DNA of 64,000 bases from Nocardia shimofusensis NBRC 100134. Its GTDB lineage: Bacteria > Actinomycetota > Actinomycetes > Mycobacteriales > Mycobacteriaceae. Below the pieces are notes generated by a model. The model did no database searches. It saw only the letters and a program-made list of their open reading frames with translations, and was not told the origin of the DNA. The DNA lies in assembly GCF_001613125.1 (NCBI RefSeq), contig NZ_BDBT01000024.1:53226-117225 (forward strand), written 5' to 3'. The translations under genes and the position numbers were made by a program. Below are positions 1 through 7,123 of the stretch, one piece after another; the stretch's first letter is position 1, and each line of letters starts with the position of its first letter.

Positions 1-909
1 GCCGGGCAGATTCACGATCACGGTGCGACCGGCCAGCCCGGCGACCCCGCGGCTGAGCGAGGCCAGCGGGAACGCCGCCGCACCCTTGTTTCGGATCGCC
101 TCGGCCACGCCGGGCAGTTCGCGATCCAGCACCGCCAGGGTGGCCTCGGGCGTCGCATCGGTGGGCGAGGCGCCGGTGCCACCGGTGGTGACGATCAGGT
201 TCGGAGCCGTGCGCAGCGCGTCGGCCAGCCCGGTCGCGATATCGGCGTCGGCGTGCACCACCGGTCCGCGCACCGCGAAACCCAACCCGTCGAGCCAGGT
301 CGCCAGCACCGGGCCGGTGGTGTCGGTGCGGGTGCCCGCCGCCGCCCCGGTCGAGGCGACCAGGACGACCGCCGAGCGCGCATCGTCCCCGCCGAGCGCA
401 TCGGCCGCGGGATCCGCTTGCCGTGCACCGGTTTCCGCGCCCTCACGGGTCCACTGCCCGCGCTTGCCGCCGGATTTGGACAACAGCCGCACGTCGGTCA
501 GGACGGCGGCGGGATCGACCGCCTTCACCATGTCGTGCAAGGTCAGCCCGGCCACCGCGACCGCCGTCAACGCCTCCATCTCGACACCGGTGGGACCGGT
601 GGTCTTGGCGGTGGCCTCGATGGTGATGGCGTCGCCGGTGAAGCCGAACTCGACCTTGACCGAGGACAGCGCCAGCTGATGGCACAGCGGGATCAGCTCG
701 GAGGTCTTCTTCGCGCCGCCGATACCGGCCAACCGCGCGGTGGACAGCACATCGGCCTTCGGCAGATCGTCGGCGCGCACCAGCGCCACCACTTCCGGCG
801 TGGTGCGCAACGCGCCCGCGGCCACCGCGATCCGCACGGTGTCGGCTTTGGCGCTCACATCCACCATGCGGGCGCGCCCCTCGGCGTCGACATGGGACAA
901 CTCGCTCAT
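1..909 (-). CDS. moaCB: Bifunctional MoaC-MoaB molybdenum cofactor protein (3' end outside window)
   Basis: Open frame of 303 codons running off the left edge. Residues 1-160 are MoaC (cyclic pyranopterin monophosphate synthase): GGAKKTSELIPLCHQL at 64-79 and KSGGKRGQW at 145-153 are family signatures. After a short linker, residues 178-303 match MoaB/Mog, with the TTGGTG nucleotide-binding motif at 241-246 followed by DATPEA. In most bacteria these are separate proteins acting at the pyranopterin-forming and later steps of molybdopterin synthesis. Such fusions are known in some actinobacteria. moeA lies 52 bp upstream on the same strand, so the two are probably co-transcribed. The domain identities are clear; the true C-terminus cannot be seen. 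Confidence 0.9.
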   Translation of the reverse strand, partial: MSELSHVDAEGRARMVDVSAKADTVRIAVAAGALRTTPEVVALVRADDLPKADVLSTARLAGIGGAKKTSELIPLCHQLALSSVKVEFGFTGDAITIEATAKTTGPTGVEMEALTAVAVAGLTLHDMVKAVDPAAVLTDVRLLSKSGGKRGQWTREGAETGARQADPAADALGGDDARSAVVLVASTGAAAGTRTDTTGPVLATWLDGLGFAVRGPVVHADADIATGLADALRTAPNLIVTTGGTGASPTDATPEATLAVLDRELPGVAEAIRNKGAAAFPLASLSRGVAGLAGRTVIVNLPG

Positions 910-961
910 ACCGTCAAGACTGGCACAACCGGCCGCCCGCCCCGAACCCCGTCGGATCAGC

Positions 962-2167
962 TCACAATTCCCGGACCCGCACCGGCGCGCCCTCGGGCAG
1001 TTCGGTCACCTCGGCGGCGATGTCGATCAACACCTCGGCCTGGGCCATGCCGACGATCAGATGCGAACCCGGCCCGGACACCGTCACCACTCCCGCCTCG
1101 GTCATCCGGCCGCGCAGGAACTGGCGCCGGCCCGCGGGCGAGCGCACCGGCTCGACCAGCGTCGTCTCGAACGCGCGCACGGCGGGCAACCCGGCCAATC
1201 GACGCAGCATCGGCCGGGCGAACACCTCGTAGGAGACCAGTGTGCTCACCGGGTTGCCGGGGAAACTGAGCACGGGGACCCCGTCGATCACCGACAAGCC
1301 CTGGGGTCCGCCCGGCTGCATGGCCACCGATCCGAACCGCCCGCCGCGTTCGGACAGCACCTCCTTGACGACCTCGAAATCGCCCTTCGAGACCCCACCG
1401 GAGGTGAACACCACATCCGCCGAGCGGGTGGCGGAGGAGATCAGCCGGGCGAACACGGCCGGATCGTCGGTGCTGTGCTCCACCGCGACCACCTCCACCC
1501 GGTCGGCGGCGAGCGCGGCGGCCAGGGCGATGCCGTTGGAGTTGTAGATTTGGCCCGGCCGCAACGGCGTGCCCGCCGGGACCAGTTCGTCGCCGGTGGT
1601 GATCACCGCCGCGCGCACGGGAACGAAAACGTCGACCCGTGCCACCCCGACCGCCGCCAGCGCGGCGATGTGGCGAGGCGTCAGCCCCGTGCCCGCGGAC
1701 ACCAGCAGATCGCCCGCGCGCACGTCGGTGCCCGGTTCGCGGATGAAATCGCCTGCCGCACGGCCACGTTCGATCACCACATGGCCGTTCTCGACCCTGG
1801 TGTCCTCCACCGGGATCACGCAGTCCGCGCCCGGCGGGATCGGCGCGCCGGTCATCACCTTCCACGCCCCGCCCGCGGGCAGCGGCGCCGAGCCGGCCTC
1901 GCCCGCCGCGACGACGCCCGCCAACGGCAGCGAGGTCGGGGTGTACCGCACGGTCGCGGCGCGCACGGCGTAGCCGTCCATCGAGGAATTGCGGAAGACC
2001 GGCAGATCGACCGGGGAGTACACGTCCTCGGTGAGCAGGCGGCCCGACGCCGACGGCACCGGCACGGTTTCCGACGACCGCATCGCGAGCGGCCGCAGGA
2101 CCTGCTCGATGCGGTCGCGGTGTTCCTCGACGCCGACGGCGGCCACATCCGTTGCCCGTGCGCTCAT
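962..2167 (-). CDS. moeA: Molybdopterin molybdotransferase MoeA
   Basis: 401 residues, the normal MoeA length. The enzyme inserts molybdate into adenylylated molybdopterin, the last step of cofactor assembly in the cytoplasm. Visible family motifs are NSSMDGYAV (60-68), MTGAPIPPGAD (105-115), TTGDEL (190-195), TSGGVS followed by KGD (255-263) and FPGNPVS in the C-terminal third. It precedes moaCB on the same strand and is divergent from moaA-moaD, with about 120 bp between the starts, so the whole 1-3.6 kb block is one cofactor locus. The start codon lies within a few bases of any alternative, so the N-terminus is reasonably secure. Confidence 0.96.
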   Translation of the reverse strand: MSARATDVAAVGVEEHRDRIEQVLRPLAMRSSETVPVPSASGRLLTEDVYSPVDLPVFRNSSMDGYAVRAATVRYTPTSLPLAGVVAAGEAGSAPLPAGGAWKVMTGAPIPPGADCVIPVEDTRVENGHVVIERGRAAGDFIREPGTDVRAGDLLVSAGTGLTPRHIAALAAVGVARVDVFVPVRAAVITTGDELVPAGTPLRPGQIYNSNGIALAAALAADRVEVVAVEHSTDDPAVFARLISSATRSADVVFTSGGVSKGDFEVVKEVLSERGGRFGSVAMQPGGPQGLSVIDGVPVLSFPGNPVSTLVSYEVFARPMLRRLAGLPAVRAFETTLVEPVRSPAGRRQFLRGRMTEAGVVTVSGPGSHLIVGMAQAEVLIDIAAEVTELPEGAPVRVREL

Positions 2168-2288
2168 GGCGTCAGCGTAGCGCGCCAGGTGATCTCACCG
2201 TCCGGCCTCGTGGTTCGTGAGAACGCCAGGTGGGAACGGTTCGCCTGTCACTGCCACGCGAGAAGGGGCCTGCGGTCATAATGGAGTG

Positions 2289-3347
2289 ATGACGTTGGTC
2301 GAGATGGGCATGCCCGCGGTGCGGTCGCGGCGGCCCGCGCTCGACGGACGCCCCGATACTCCGGCGCTGGTCGACCGCTTCGGCCGGGTCGCCCGTGACC
2401 TGCGGGTATCCATCACCGAGAAGTGTTCGCTGCGATGTACCTATTGCATGCCCGCCGAGGGATTGCCGCCCATTCCCGCCGACGAGCTGCTGACCGCCGA
2501 CGAGATCGTCCGGCTGGTCGCGCTCGCGGTCGAGGAACTGGGTGTGCGCGAGGTCAGGTTCACCGGCGGCGAGCCGCTCATGCGCCGGGATCTCGAACGG
2601 ATCATCGCGGGCTGCCACGAACGGGTGCCGCACACACCGCTGGCGATGACCACCAACGGCGTCGGGCTGGCACATCGCGCGCGCGGTCTGGCGCAGGCCG
2701 GCCTGCACCGGGTCAACGTCTCCCTCGACACCGTCGACCGGCTCGGCTTCGCTCGCCTGACCCGTCGCGACCGGCTGGACTCGGTGCTCGCGGGCATCCG
2801 CGCCGCGCGGGCCAACGGTCTCGCCCCGGTGAAGGTCAACGCGGTCCTGATGCGCCAAACCCTCGCCGAGGCGCCGGATCTGCTCCGGTGGTGCCTGGAC
2901 GAGGAATGCGAACTGCGGTTCATCGAGGAGATGCCGCTGGACGCCGATCACGAATGGGCGCGGGCGAACATGGTCACCGCCGCCGAACTGCTCGAGGTGC
3001 TCGGCGCCAGATTCACCCTCGAGGAGGTCGGCCGTCTCGATCCCTCCGCACCGGCCGAGAAGTGGCTCGTGGACGGCGGTCCCGCGGTGGTCGGCATCAT
3101 CGCCACGGTCACCCGCAAGTTCTGCGACACCTGCGATCGCACTCGGCTCACCGCCGACGGCATGTTGCGCTCCTGCTTGTTCAGTGATCAGGAATTCGAT
3201 GTGCGCCAAGCGCTTCGGACCGGCGCGGACGATGCCGAGATCGCCGAGATCTGGCGCGGCGCCATGTGGAACAAGTGGGCGGGCCACGGCATCGACGCCG
3301 AGAATTTCGTCCCCCCGGAGCGCACGATGGGAGCCATCGGTGGTTGA
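2289..3347 (+). CDS. moaA: GTP 3',8-cyclase MoaA
   Basis: Radical SAM enzyme of about 352 residues converting GTP to the precursor of cyclic pyranopterin. The N-terminal cluster motif CxxxCxxC is at C46, C50 and C53 (EKCSLRCTYC); the second iron-sulfur cluster is given by FCDTCDRTR plus a later Cys in RSC near the C-terminus. The protein ends in a double glycine (GAIGG), the conserved MoaA tail that enters the active site. An in-frame extension 24 codons upstream is possible, but ATG 2289 fits family N-termini. The stop overlaps the moaD start by 8 bp, implying coupled translation. Confidence 0.95.
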   Translation: MTLVEMGMPAVRSRRPALDGRPDTPALVDRFGRVARDLRVSITEKCSLRCTYCMPAEGLPPIPADELLTADEIVRLVALAVEELGVREVRFTGGEPLMRRDLERIIAGCHERVPHTPLAMTTNGVGLAHRARGLAQAGLHRVNVSLDTVDRLGFARLTRRDRLDSVLAGIRAARANGLAPVKVNAVLMRQTLAEAPDLLRWCLDEECELRFIEEMPLDADHEWARANMVTAAELLEVLGARFTLEEVGRLDPSAPAEKWLVDGGPAVVGIIATVTRKFCDTCDRTRLTADGMLRSCLFSDQEFDVRQALRTGADDAEIAEIWRGAMWNKWAGHGIDAENFVPPERTMGAIGG

Positions 3348-3582
3348 GGTCCGCTATTTCGCCGCGATCGCCGATGCGGTCGGCAAGGATTCCGAACACC
3401 TCGAACTACCGCCCGGCGCGACCCTCGCCGACCTGCGCGTCCGGTTGGCCGACACCTACGGCCCCGATCTGGACAAGATGTTGGGCGTGTGCGCCTACCT
3501 CATCGGCGACGAACTGACCCGCGACACCTCGGTGACCGTCGGTCGTCAGGTCGACGTGCTGCCGCCTTTCGCCGGCGGCTGA
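3340..3582 (+). CDS. moaD: Molybdopterin synthase sulfur carrier MoaD
   Basis: 80-residue ubiquitin-fold protein (MVEVRYFAAIADAVG start), ending in the obligatory Gly-Gly (PFAGG) that is adenylylated and thiocarboxylated to deliver sulfur to the pterin. GTG start chosen because it gives the usual MoaD length and overlaps moaA by 8 bp. MoaE, its partner subunit, is not in the window. The codons for the Gly-Gly tail and the stop form the first copy of a 17-bp tandem repeat that continues into the spacer. Confidence 0.92.
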   Translation: MVEVRYFAAIADAVGKDSEHLELPPGATLADLRVRLADTYGPDLDKMLGVCAYLIGDELTRDTSVTVGRQVDVLPPFAGG

Positions 3583-3628
3583 TCCCTGCCGGCGGCTGAT
3601 CGCTGCCGGCGGCTGATCAGCCGCCGGC
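3571..3628. repeat. Three 17-bp tandem copies ending in a 24-bp perfect palindrome
   Basis: The segment GCCGGCGGCTGATC recurs at 3571, 3588 and 3605. The first copy is the end of moaD (Ala-Gly-Gly-stop). The third copy continues into its own reverse complement, giving a perfect 24-bp palindrome at 3605-3628 between the convergent moaD and nadE genes. It could act as a bidirectional terminator, though no T-tract follows. Confidence 0.8.
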
Positions 3629-3652
3629 GAAAGGGCGCGCCTCGGACCTCGC

Positions 3653-4477
3653 TCAGCGCCACCAGGTGTCGAGCGGAGTGACCGGAACCGTGCGCTTGTG
3701 GCGGGTGTTGAGGAAATGCCGCTCCACCCGTTCGGCGACCTCGTCGGTGACGTCCTTGCCCTCGAGGTAGTCGTCGATGTCGTCGTAGCGGATGCCGAGC
3801 GCCTCCTCGTCGGGCAGCGCGGGGCGGTTGTCCTCGAGGTCGGCGGTGGGCACCTTCGCCCAGGTGCTCGACGGCGCGCCCAGTTCCTGCAGCAGCGCCG
3901 CGCCCTGCCGCTTGGTGAGACCGGTCAGCGGGGTGAGATCGACGCCGCCGTCGCCGTACTTGGTGAAGAATCCGGTGACCGCCTCGGCCGCGTGATCGGT
4001 GCCCACCACGAGCAGGTTCTCCTGCCCGGCGATGCCGTACTGCACCACCATGCGTTCCCTGGCTTTGATGTTGCCGCGCACGAAGTCTCGCAACCGCTCG
4101 ATGTCGAGCGCTCCGGCGACCTCCGCGCCCGCGGCGTCGGCGCTCGGCTTGACGTTGACGGTCACGGTGCGATCGGGCCGGATGAAGTCCAGGGCGATCT
4201 GGGCGTCGTGTTCGTCGGCCTGCACGCCGTAGGGCAGGCGCGCCGCGACGAACGTCGCCGAACCACCGTCGGCGCGGACCTTCTCGGCCGCGAGCTGGCA
4301 CAGCCGCCCGGTCAGCGTGCTGTCCTGTCCGCCGCTGATACCGAGCACGAAACCCTGTGCGGGAGTGGAGAGCAGGTACTCGGCGAGGAAGTCGACCCGG
4401 CGGCGGACCTCTTCCGCGGGTTCGATCTTCGGCTGGACGCCCAATTCGGTGATGATCTGTTCGCGCAGGCTCGACAT
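3653..4477 (-). CDS. nadE: Ammonia-dependent NAD+ synthetase
   Basis: 274 residues, matching the short, ammonia-dependent NadE of the E. coli/Bacillus type rather than the long glutamine-dependent form used by M. tuberculosis. The PP-loop SGGQDST is at 48-54; VGTDHAAEAVTGFFTKYGDGG and TKRQG are further family signatures. It adenylates nicotinic acid adenine dinucleotide and amidates it to NAD+. It converges on moaD and shares the palindromic spacer. The gene upstream on the same strand is a TetR regulator, only 9 bp away, so the two may be co-transcribed. Confidence 0.95.
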   Translation of the reverse strand: MSSLREQIITELGVQPKIEPAEEVRRRVDFLAEYLLSTPAQGFVLGISGGQDSTLTGRLCQLAAEKVRADGGSATFVAARLPYGVQADEHDAQIALDFIRPDRTVTVNVKPSADAAGAEVAGALDIERLRDFVRGNIKARERMVVQYGIAGQENLLVVGTDHAAEAVTGFFTKYGDGGVDLTPLTGLTKRQGAALLQELGAPSSTWAKVPTADLEDNRPALPDEEALGIRYDDIDDYLEGKDVTDEVAERVERHFLNTRHKRTVPVTPLDTWWR

Positions 4478-4486
4478 GAGGTCACT

Positions 4487-5158
4487 TTACTGGGGACCGG
4501 CGTCGGCCACCCGGCGGACGAACCGCTCCCAGTTGTCGCCGACCTGTTCCCGGCCGCGGCCGAGCACGTGCAACTGGTGCATCACCAACGGCGCGCCGAG
4601 CATCGCGAGCAGGCTGCCCGCGATCAGGTCGTGGTCGCCGGGGCTGCCCGCCTCCCGCAACAGCACGACCACGTGGCGGTGCTGCAGACGGTAGGGCGCG
4701 CTGTGGAAGAACCCGCTCGCCTCGCCGATCTCGGCCGCGCGATACAACTCGCCCTCCACCTCGATGTCCAGCAGCCGGGCGCGGCCGAACGCGACGAGCC
4801 GTTCCAGTGGTGGCGCGCCGGGGCCCAGCGGCGGCGGCCCGAACATGAAGCTCTGCTGGAACTTGTGCTCGGAGTGGTCGAGTAGCGCGCGCAGTAGTCC
4901 CGAGCGGTTGCCGAAACGGCGGAAGATCGTGCCCTTGCCGACGCCGGCGCGCCGGGCCAGTTCGTCCATCGTCAGGCTGTCCACGCCGTGTTCGCGTACC
5001 AGGTGCTGGGCGGCGTCCAGCAGCAGCCGCCGGTTGCGGGCCGCGTCGGCGCGCTCGCCGGTGGGCCCCTCGGGCGGCGGGCCGATGGTCAGCGATGCCC
5101 TGATGACCGCGCCCGGCGGCGCGGGCTCGGGGGTGGTTCCGGGTGTGACAGAGCTCAC
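4487..5158 (-). CDS. TetR family transcriptional regulator
   Basis: 223 residues. A proline/glycine-rich tail of about 40 residues precedes a typical TetR helix-turn-helix at roughly 43-93 (LTMDELARRAGVGKGTIFRRFG). The ligand domain gives no clear clue to the inducer. It is divergent from the FMN reductase at 5252 across a 93-bp spacer holding a near-palindrome at 5186-5205, so it most likely represses itself and that reductase. nadE follows 9 bp downstream and could be read through from the same promoter. Confidence 0.9.
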   Translation of the reverse strand: MSSVTPGTTPEPAPPGAVIRASLTIGPPPEGPTGERADAARNRRLLLDAAQHLVREHGVDSLTMDELARRAGVGKGTIFRRFGNRSGLLRALLDHSEHKFQQSFMFGPPPLGPGAPPLERLVAFGRARLLDIEVEGELYRAAEIGEASGFFHSAPYRLQHRHVVVLLREAGSPGDHDLIAGSLLAMLGAPLVMHQLHVLGRGREQVGDNWERFVRRVADAGPQ

Positions 5159-5185
5159 TGCTGCTGTTCTTCCTCTCCGGGAAGT

Positions 5186-5205
5186 AATCGGACTGCGGTC
5201 CGGTT
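5186..5205. promoter_or_regulatory. Candidate operator of the adjacent TetR regulator
   Basis: AATCGGACTGCGGTCCGGTT is an inverted repeat pairing at 8 of 10 positions, centred in the 93-bp divergent spacer between the TetR gene and the FMN reductase. Position and symmetry suit a TetR dimer site; binding is inferred. Confidence 0.55.
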
Positions 5206-5251
5206 AGTACCTCGTGACCGTACGGACCTCATCAGTACATCAGGAGTTGTC

Positions 5252-5818
5252 ATGAGCCAGACCCGCATCCTCGTGCTCGCCGGAAGCCTGCGCAGCGCCT
5301 CCATCACGCGCCGGATCGCCGAAGCGGCCGTGCGGACCGCGCCCGAGGGCGTCGAGATCGACCTCTACGACGGTCTCGGTGAGATCCCGTTCTACAACGA
5401 GGACATCGACGTGCCCGGTTCGGTGCCCGCCGCCGCGGAGCGTCTGCGCGCCGCGGTCGCCGAGGTGGACGCGGTCCTGCTGGTGACTCCCGAATACAAC
5501 GGCACCCTCTCGGCCGTGCTGAAGAACGCCATCGACTGGGTGTCGCGTCCGTACGGCGCGGGCGCTCTGAAGGGGAAGCCGGTCGGCGTGGTGAGTGCGT
5601 CGATCAGTCCCAACGCCGCGCGCTGGGCGCACGGTGACGCGGTCAAGGCGGTCGGCGTCGCCGGTGGTGTCGTGGTCGAGGCCGCGCACGCTCACTTCGG
5701 CGCGATCGGCGAGCGCTTCGCCTCCGCGCACCCGAGCGAGGATGCCGAGGCCCTCGCCGAACTCGGCGCGTCGGTCCGTGAACTGGTGCAGGCGACCCGC
5801 GTCGCGGTGACCGCCTGA
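5252..5818 (+). CDS. NADPH-dependent FMN reductase family protein
   Basis: 188-residue flavodoxin-fold protein. GSLRSASITR at 11-20 is the FMN phosphate-binding loop; TPEYNGTLSAVLKNAIDW and SRPYG are hallmarks of the NADPH:FMN reductase / chromate-quinone reductase (ArsH/ChrR/SsuE-like) family. The ATG follows AGGAG at a good distance. It is divergent from a TetR gene that probably controls it, which suggests a role in response to an electrophile, quinone or similar small molecule. The specific substrate cannot be told from sequence. Confidence 0.88.
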   Translation: MSQTRILVLAGSLRSASITRRIAEAAVRTAPEGVEIDLYDGLGEIPFYNEDIDVPGSVPAAAERLRAAVAEVDAVLLVTPEYNGTLSAVLKNAIDWVSRPYGAGALKGKPVGVVSASISPNAARWAHGDAVKAVGVAGGVVVEAAHAHFGAIGERFASAHPSEDAEALAELGASVRELVQATRVAVTA

Positions 5819-6325
5819 TCCGACCCGCGCCTGCGGGCGTGTCGCGCGAGGGGTCGTCCCGGTCCGGGGCGGCCCCTCGGTGTGTCTCGGGCGGGGCTCC
5901 GCGTCTCGGTGGCCATCCTCGGACCGGATGTGACTGATGTGCAAGAGATGCCCTTCAGGTAGCTCAGTGAGGGTTGCGGCGGGCGTGACCTGCGGGGCAG
6001 GAGAGTTTGCTGAGAAAGCGCTGCGCAATGGGATTGTGATGTCGAACACCGACGTGTCGGGTTGCGAATCGACTGTCCAGGGACTTGTGCGGTGTAAATC
6101 CCATCAATGTTGTTCGCAACATGTCGTGTTGTGGAGAAGTGTCGCCCACTAGGTGTAGTGTCTTGCCTACTGGAAGACGGGGTGTGGCCCTTTCCCTCGC
6201 GTATTGCCGTAACGGGGATGAGCAGGGCCTACCGCACCGGGTCCAGGGAGTTTGCGCAGCGCAAGTCGATCACGCAATGCACATGGATCACCGGCTGTGG
6301 ATCAGGCAGAGGAGAGAGGCAGATC
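5819..6325. other. Long intergenic region upstream of nrdH
   Basis: About 500 bp with no convincing protein gene. It is less GC-rich than its surroundings and holds the NrdR-type box pair at 6114-6161. A stretch near 5958 resembles the start of a tRNA D-arm, but no acceptor pairing or T-loop follows, so no RNA gene is called. The distance from the boxes to the nrdH start (165 bp) leaves room for a long 5' leader. Confidence 0.6.
6114..6161 (+). promoter_or_regulatory. Pair of NrdR-type boxes upstream of nrdHIE
   Basis: Two 16-bp elements, TCGCAACATGTCGTGT (6114-6129) and CCACTAGGTGTAGTGT (6146-6161), match the NrdR consensus acaCwAtATaTwGtgt at 11 and 12 of 16 positions. Their centres are exactly 32 bp apart, three helical turns, as expected for cooperative NrdR binding. 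The same spacing recurs upstream of nrdF. Confidence 0.78.
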
Positions 6326-6559
6326 ATGACCGTCACCGTGTACACCAAGCCCGCTTGCGTTCAGTGCAACGCCACCTACAAGGCCCTCGACAAGGCCGGG
6401 GTGGACTACGAGGTCGTCGACATCAGTGAGAACTCCGAGGCGCGTGACTACGTCATGGCTCTGGGTTACCTGCAGGCGCCGGTCGTCGTCGCGGGGGAGG
6501 ATCACTGGTCCGGCTTCCGCCCCGATCGCATCAAGAACCTCGCCACCGTCGCGGCCTGA
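6326..6559 (+). CDS. nrdH: NrdH-redoxin
   Basis: 77-residue glutaredoxin-like protein with thioredoxin-like activity that reduces class Ib ribonucleotide reductase. The redox pair is C11-V-Q-C14, and WSGFRPD near the C-terminus is the NrdH hallmark that replaces glutathione-binding residues. ATG 6326 was chosen because it gives family length and lies behind a strong GGAGAGAGG Shine-Dalgarno. First gene of nrdH-nrdI-nrdE; about 80 bp separate it from nrdI. Expression is expected to be NrdR-controlled through the upstream boxes. Confidence 0.96.
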   Translation: MTVTVYTKPACVQCNATYKALDKAGVDYEVVDISENSEARDYVMALGYLQAPVVVAGEDHWSGFRPDRIKNLATVAA

Positions 6560-6640
6560 ACGCCGCGCGCGACCGGCAGTATGCCCGCCGATCCGGGCAG
6601 GCGGCCTGACGGTCCATCCGAGGAGAGAGGACAGCAGGTC

Positions 6641-7123
6641 ATGTCCGACACGGTCGGCGACACCGCGCTCGTCTACTTCTCCAGCGCATCGGAGAACACT
6701 CACCGTTTCGTCGAGAAGCTGGGACTCCCGGCGACTCGCATCCCGCTGCACACCACCGATTCCCTGCGGGTCGAGGAGCCCTACGTGCTGATCGTCCCCA
6801 CCTACGGGGGCGGTCGGCACGTGCTCGGTGAGGCAGGCGGGCACACCAGACCCGACAAGGAGTTCGTGCCGCGCCAGGTCGCCAAGTTCCTCAACGACCC
6901 GCACAACCGGTCGTTGCTGCGCGGGGTGATCGCGGCGGGCAACACGAACTTCGGCGACACCTATTGCTATGCGGGAGATGTCATTTCGCGCAAGTGCGGG
7001 GTGCCGTATCTGTATCGATTCGAACTCATGGGAACCGCGCGCGACGTCGAGCGCGTCCGAGAGGGATTGGGATTGTTTTGGCAACAGCAACCACAGCGCC
7101 GACCGGCATGTCGGCCCGCCTAG
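6641..7123 (+). CDS. nrdI: NrdI flavodoxin-like assembly protein
   Basis: 160-residue flavodoxin-like protein supplying the oxidant that assembles the dimanganese-tyrosyl radical cofactor of NrdF. LVYFSSASENTHRFVEKL at the N-terminus is the FMN phosphate loop; VPTYGGG and GNTNFGDTYC are conserved NrdI segments. ATG 6641 is preceded by an extended purine-rich ribosome-binding region. Its last 16 bp overlap the start of nrdE, consistent with translational coupling. Confidence 0.95.
   Translation: MSDTVGDTALVYFSSASENTHRFVEKLGLPATRIPLHTTDSLRVEEPYVLIVPTYGGGRHVLGEAGGHTRPDKEFVPRQVAKFLNDPHNRSLLRGVIAAGNTNFGDTYCYAGDVISRKCGVPYLYRFELMGTARDVERVREGLGLFWQQQPQRRPACRPA

Noticed and set aside
5958..6030. A tRNA-like stretch (GGTAGCTCAGTGAGGGTT) upstream of nrdH
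   Set aside because: No acceptor stem, anticodon arm or GGTTCGA T-loop can be paired around it; chance resemblance to a D-arm.
5819..6113. A possible cobalamin riboswitch before nrdHIE
   Set aside because: No B12-box or conserved core could be found; class Ib enzymes are not normally under this control, while NrdR boxes explain regulation.
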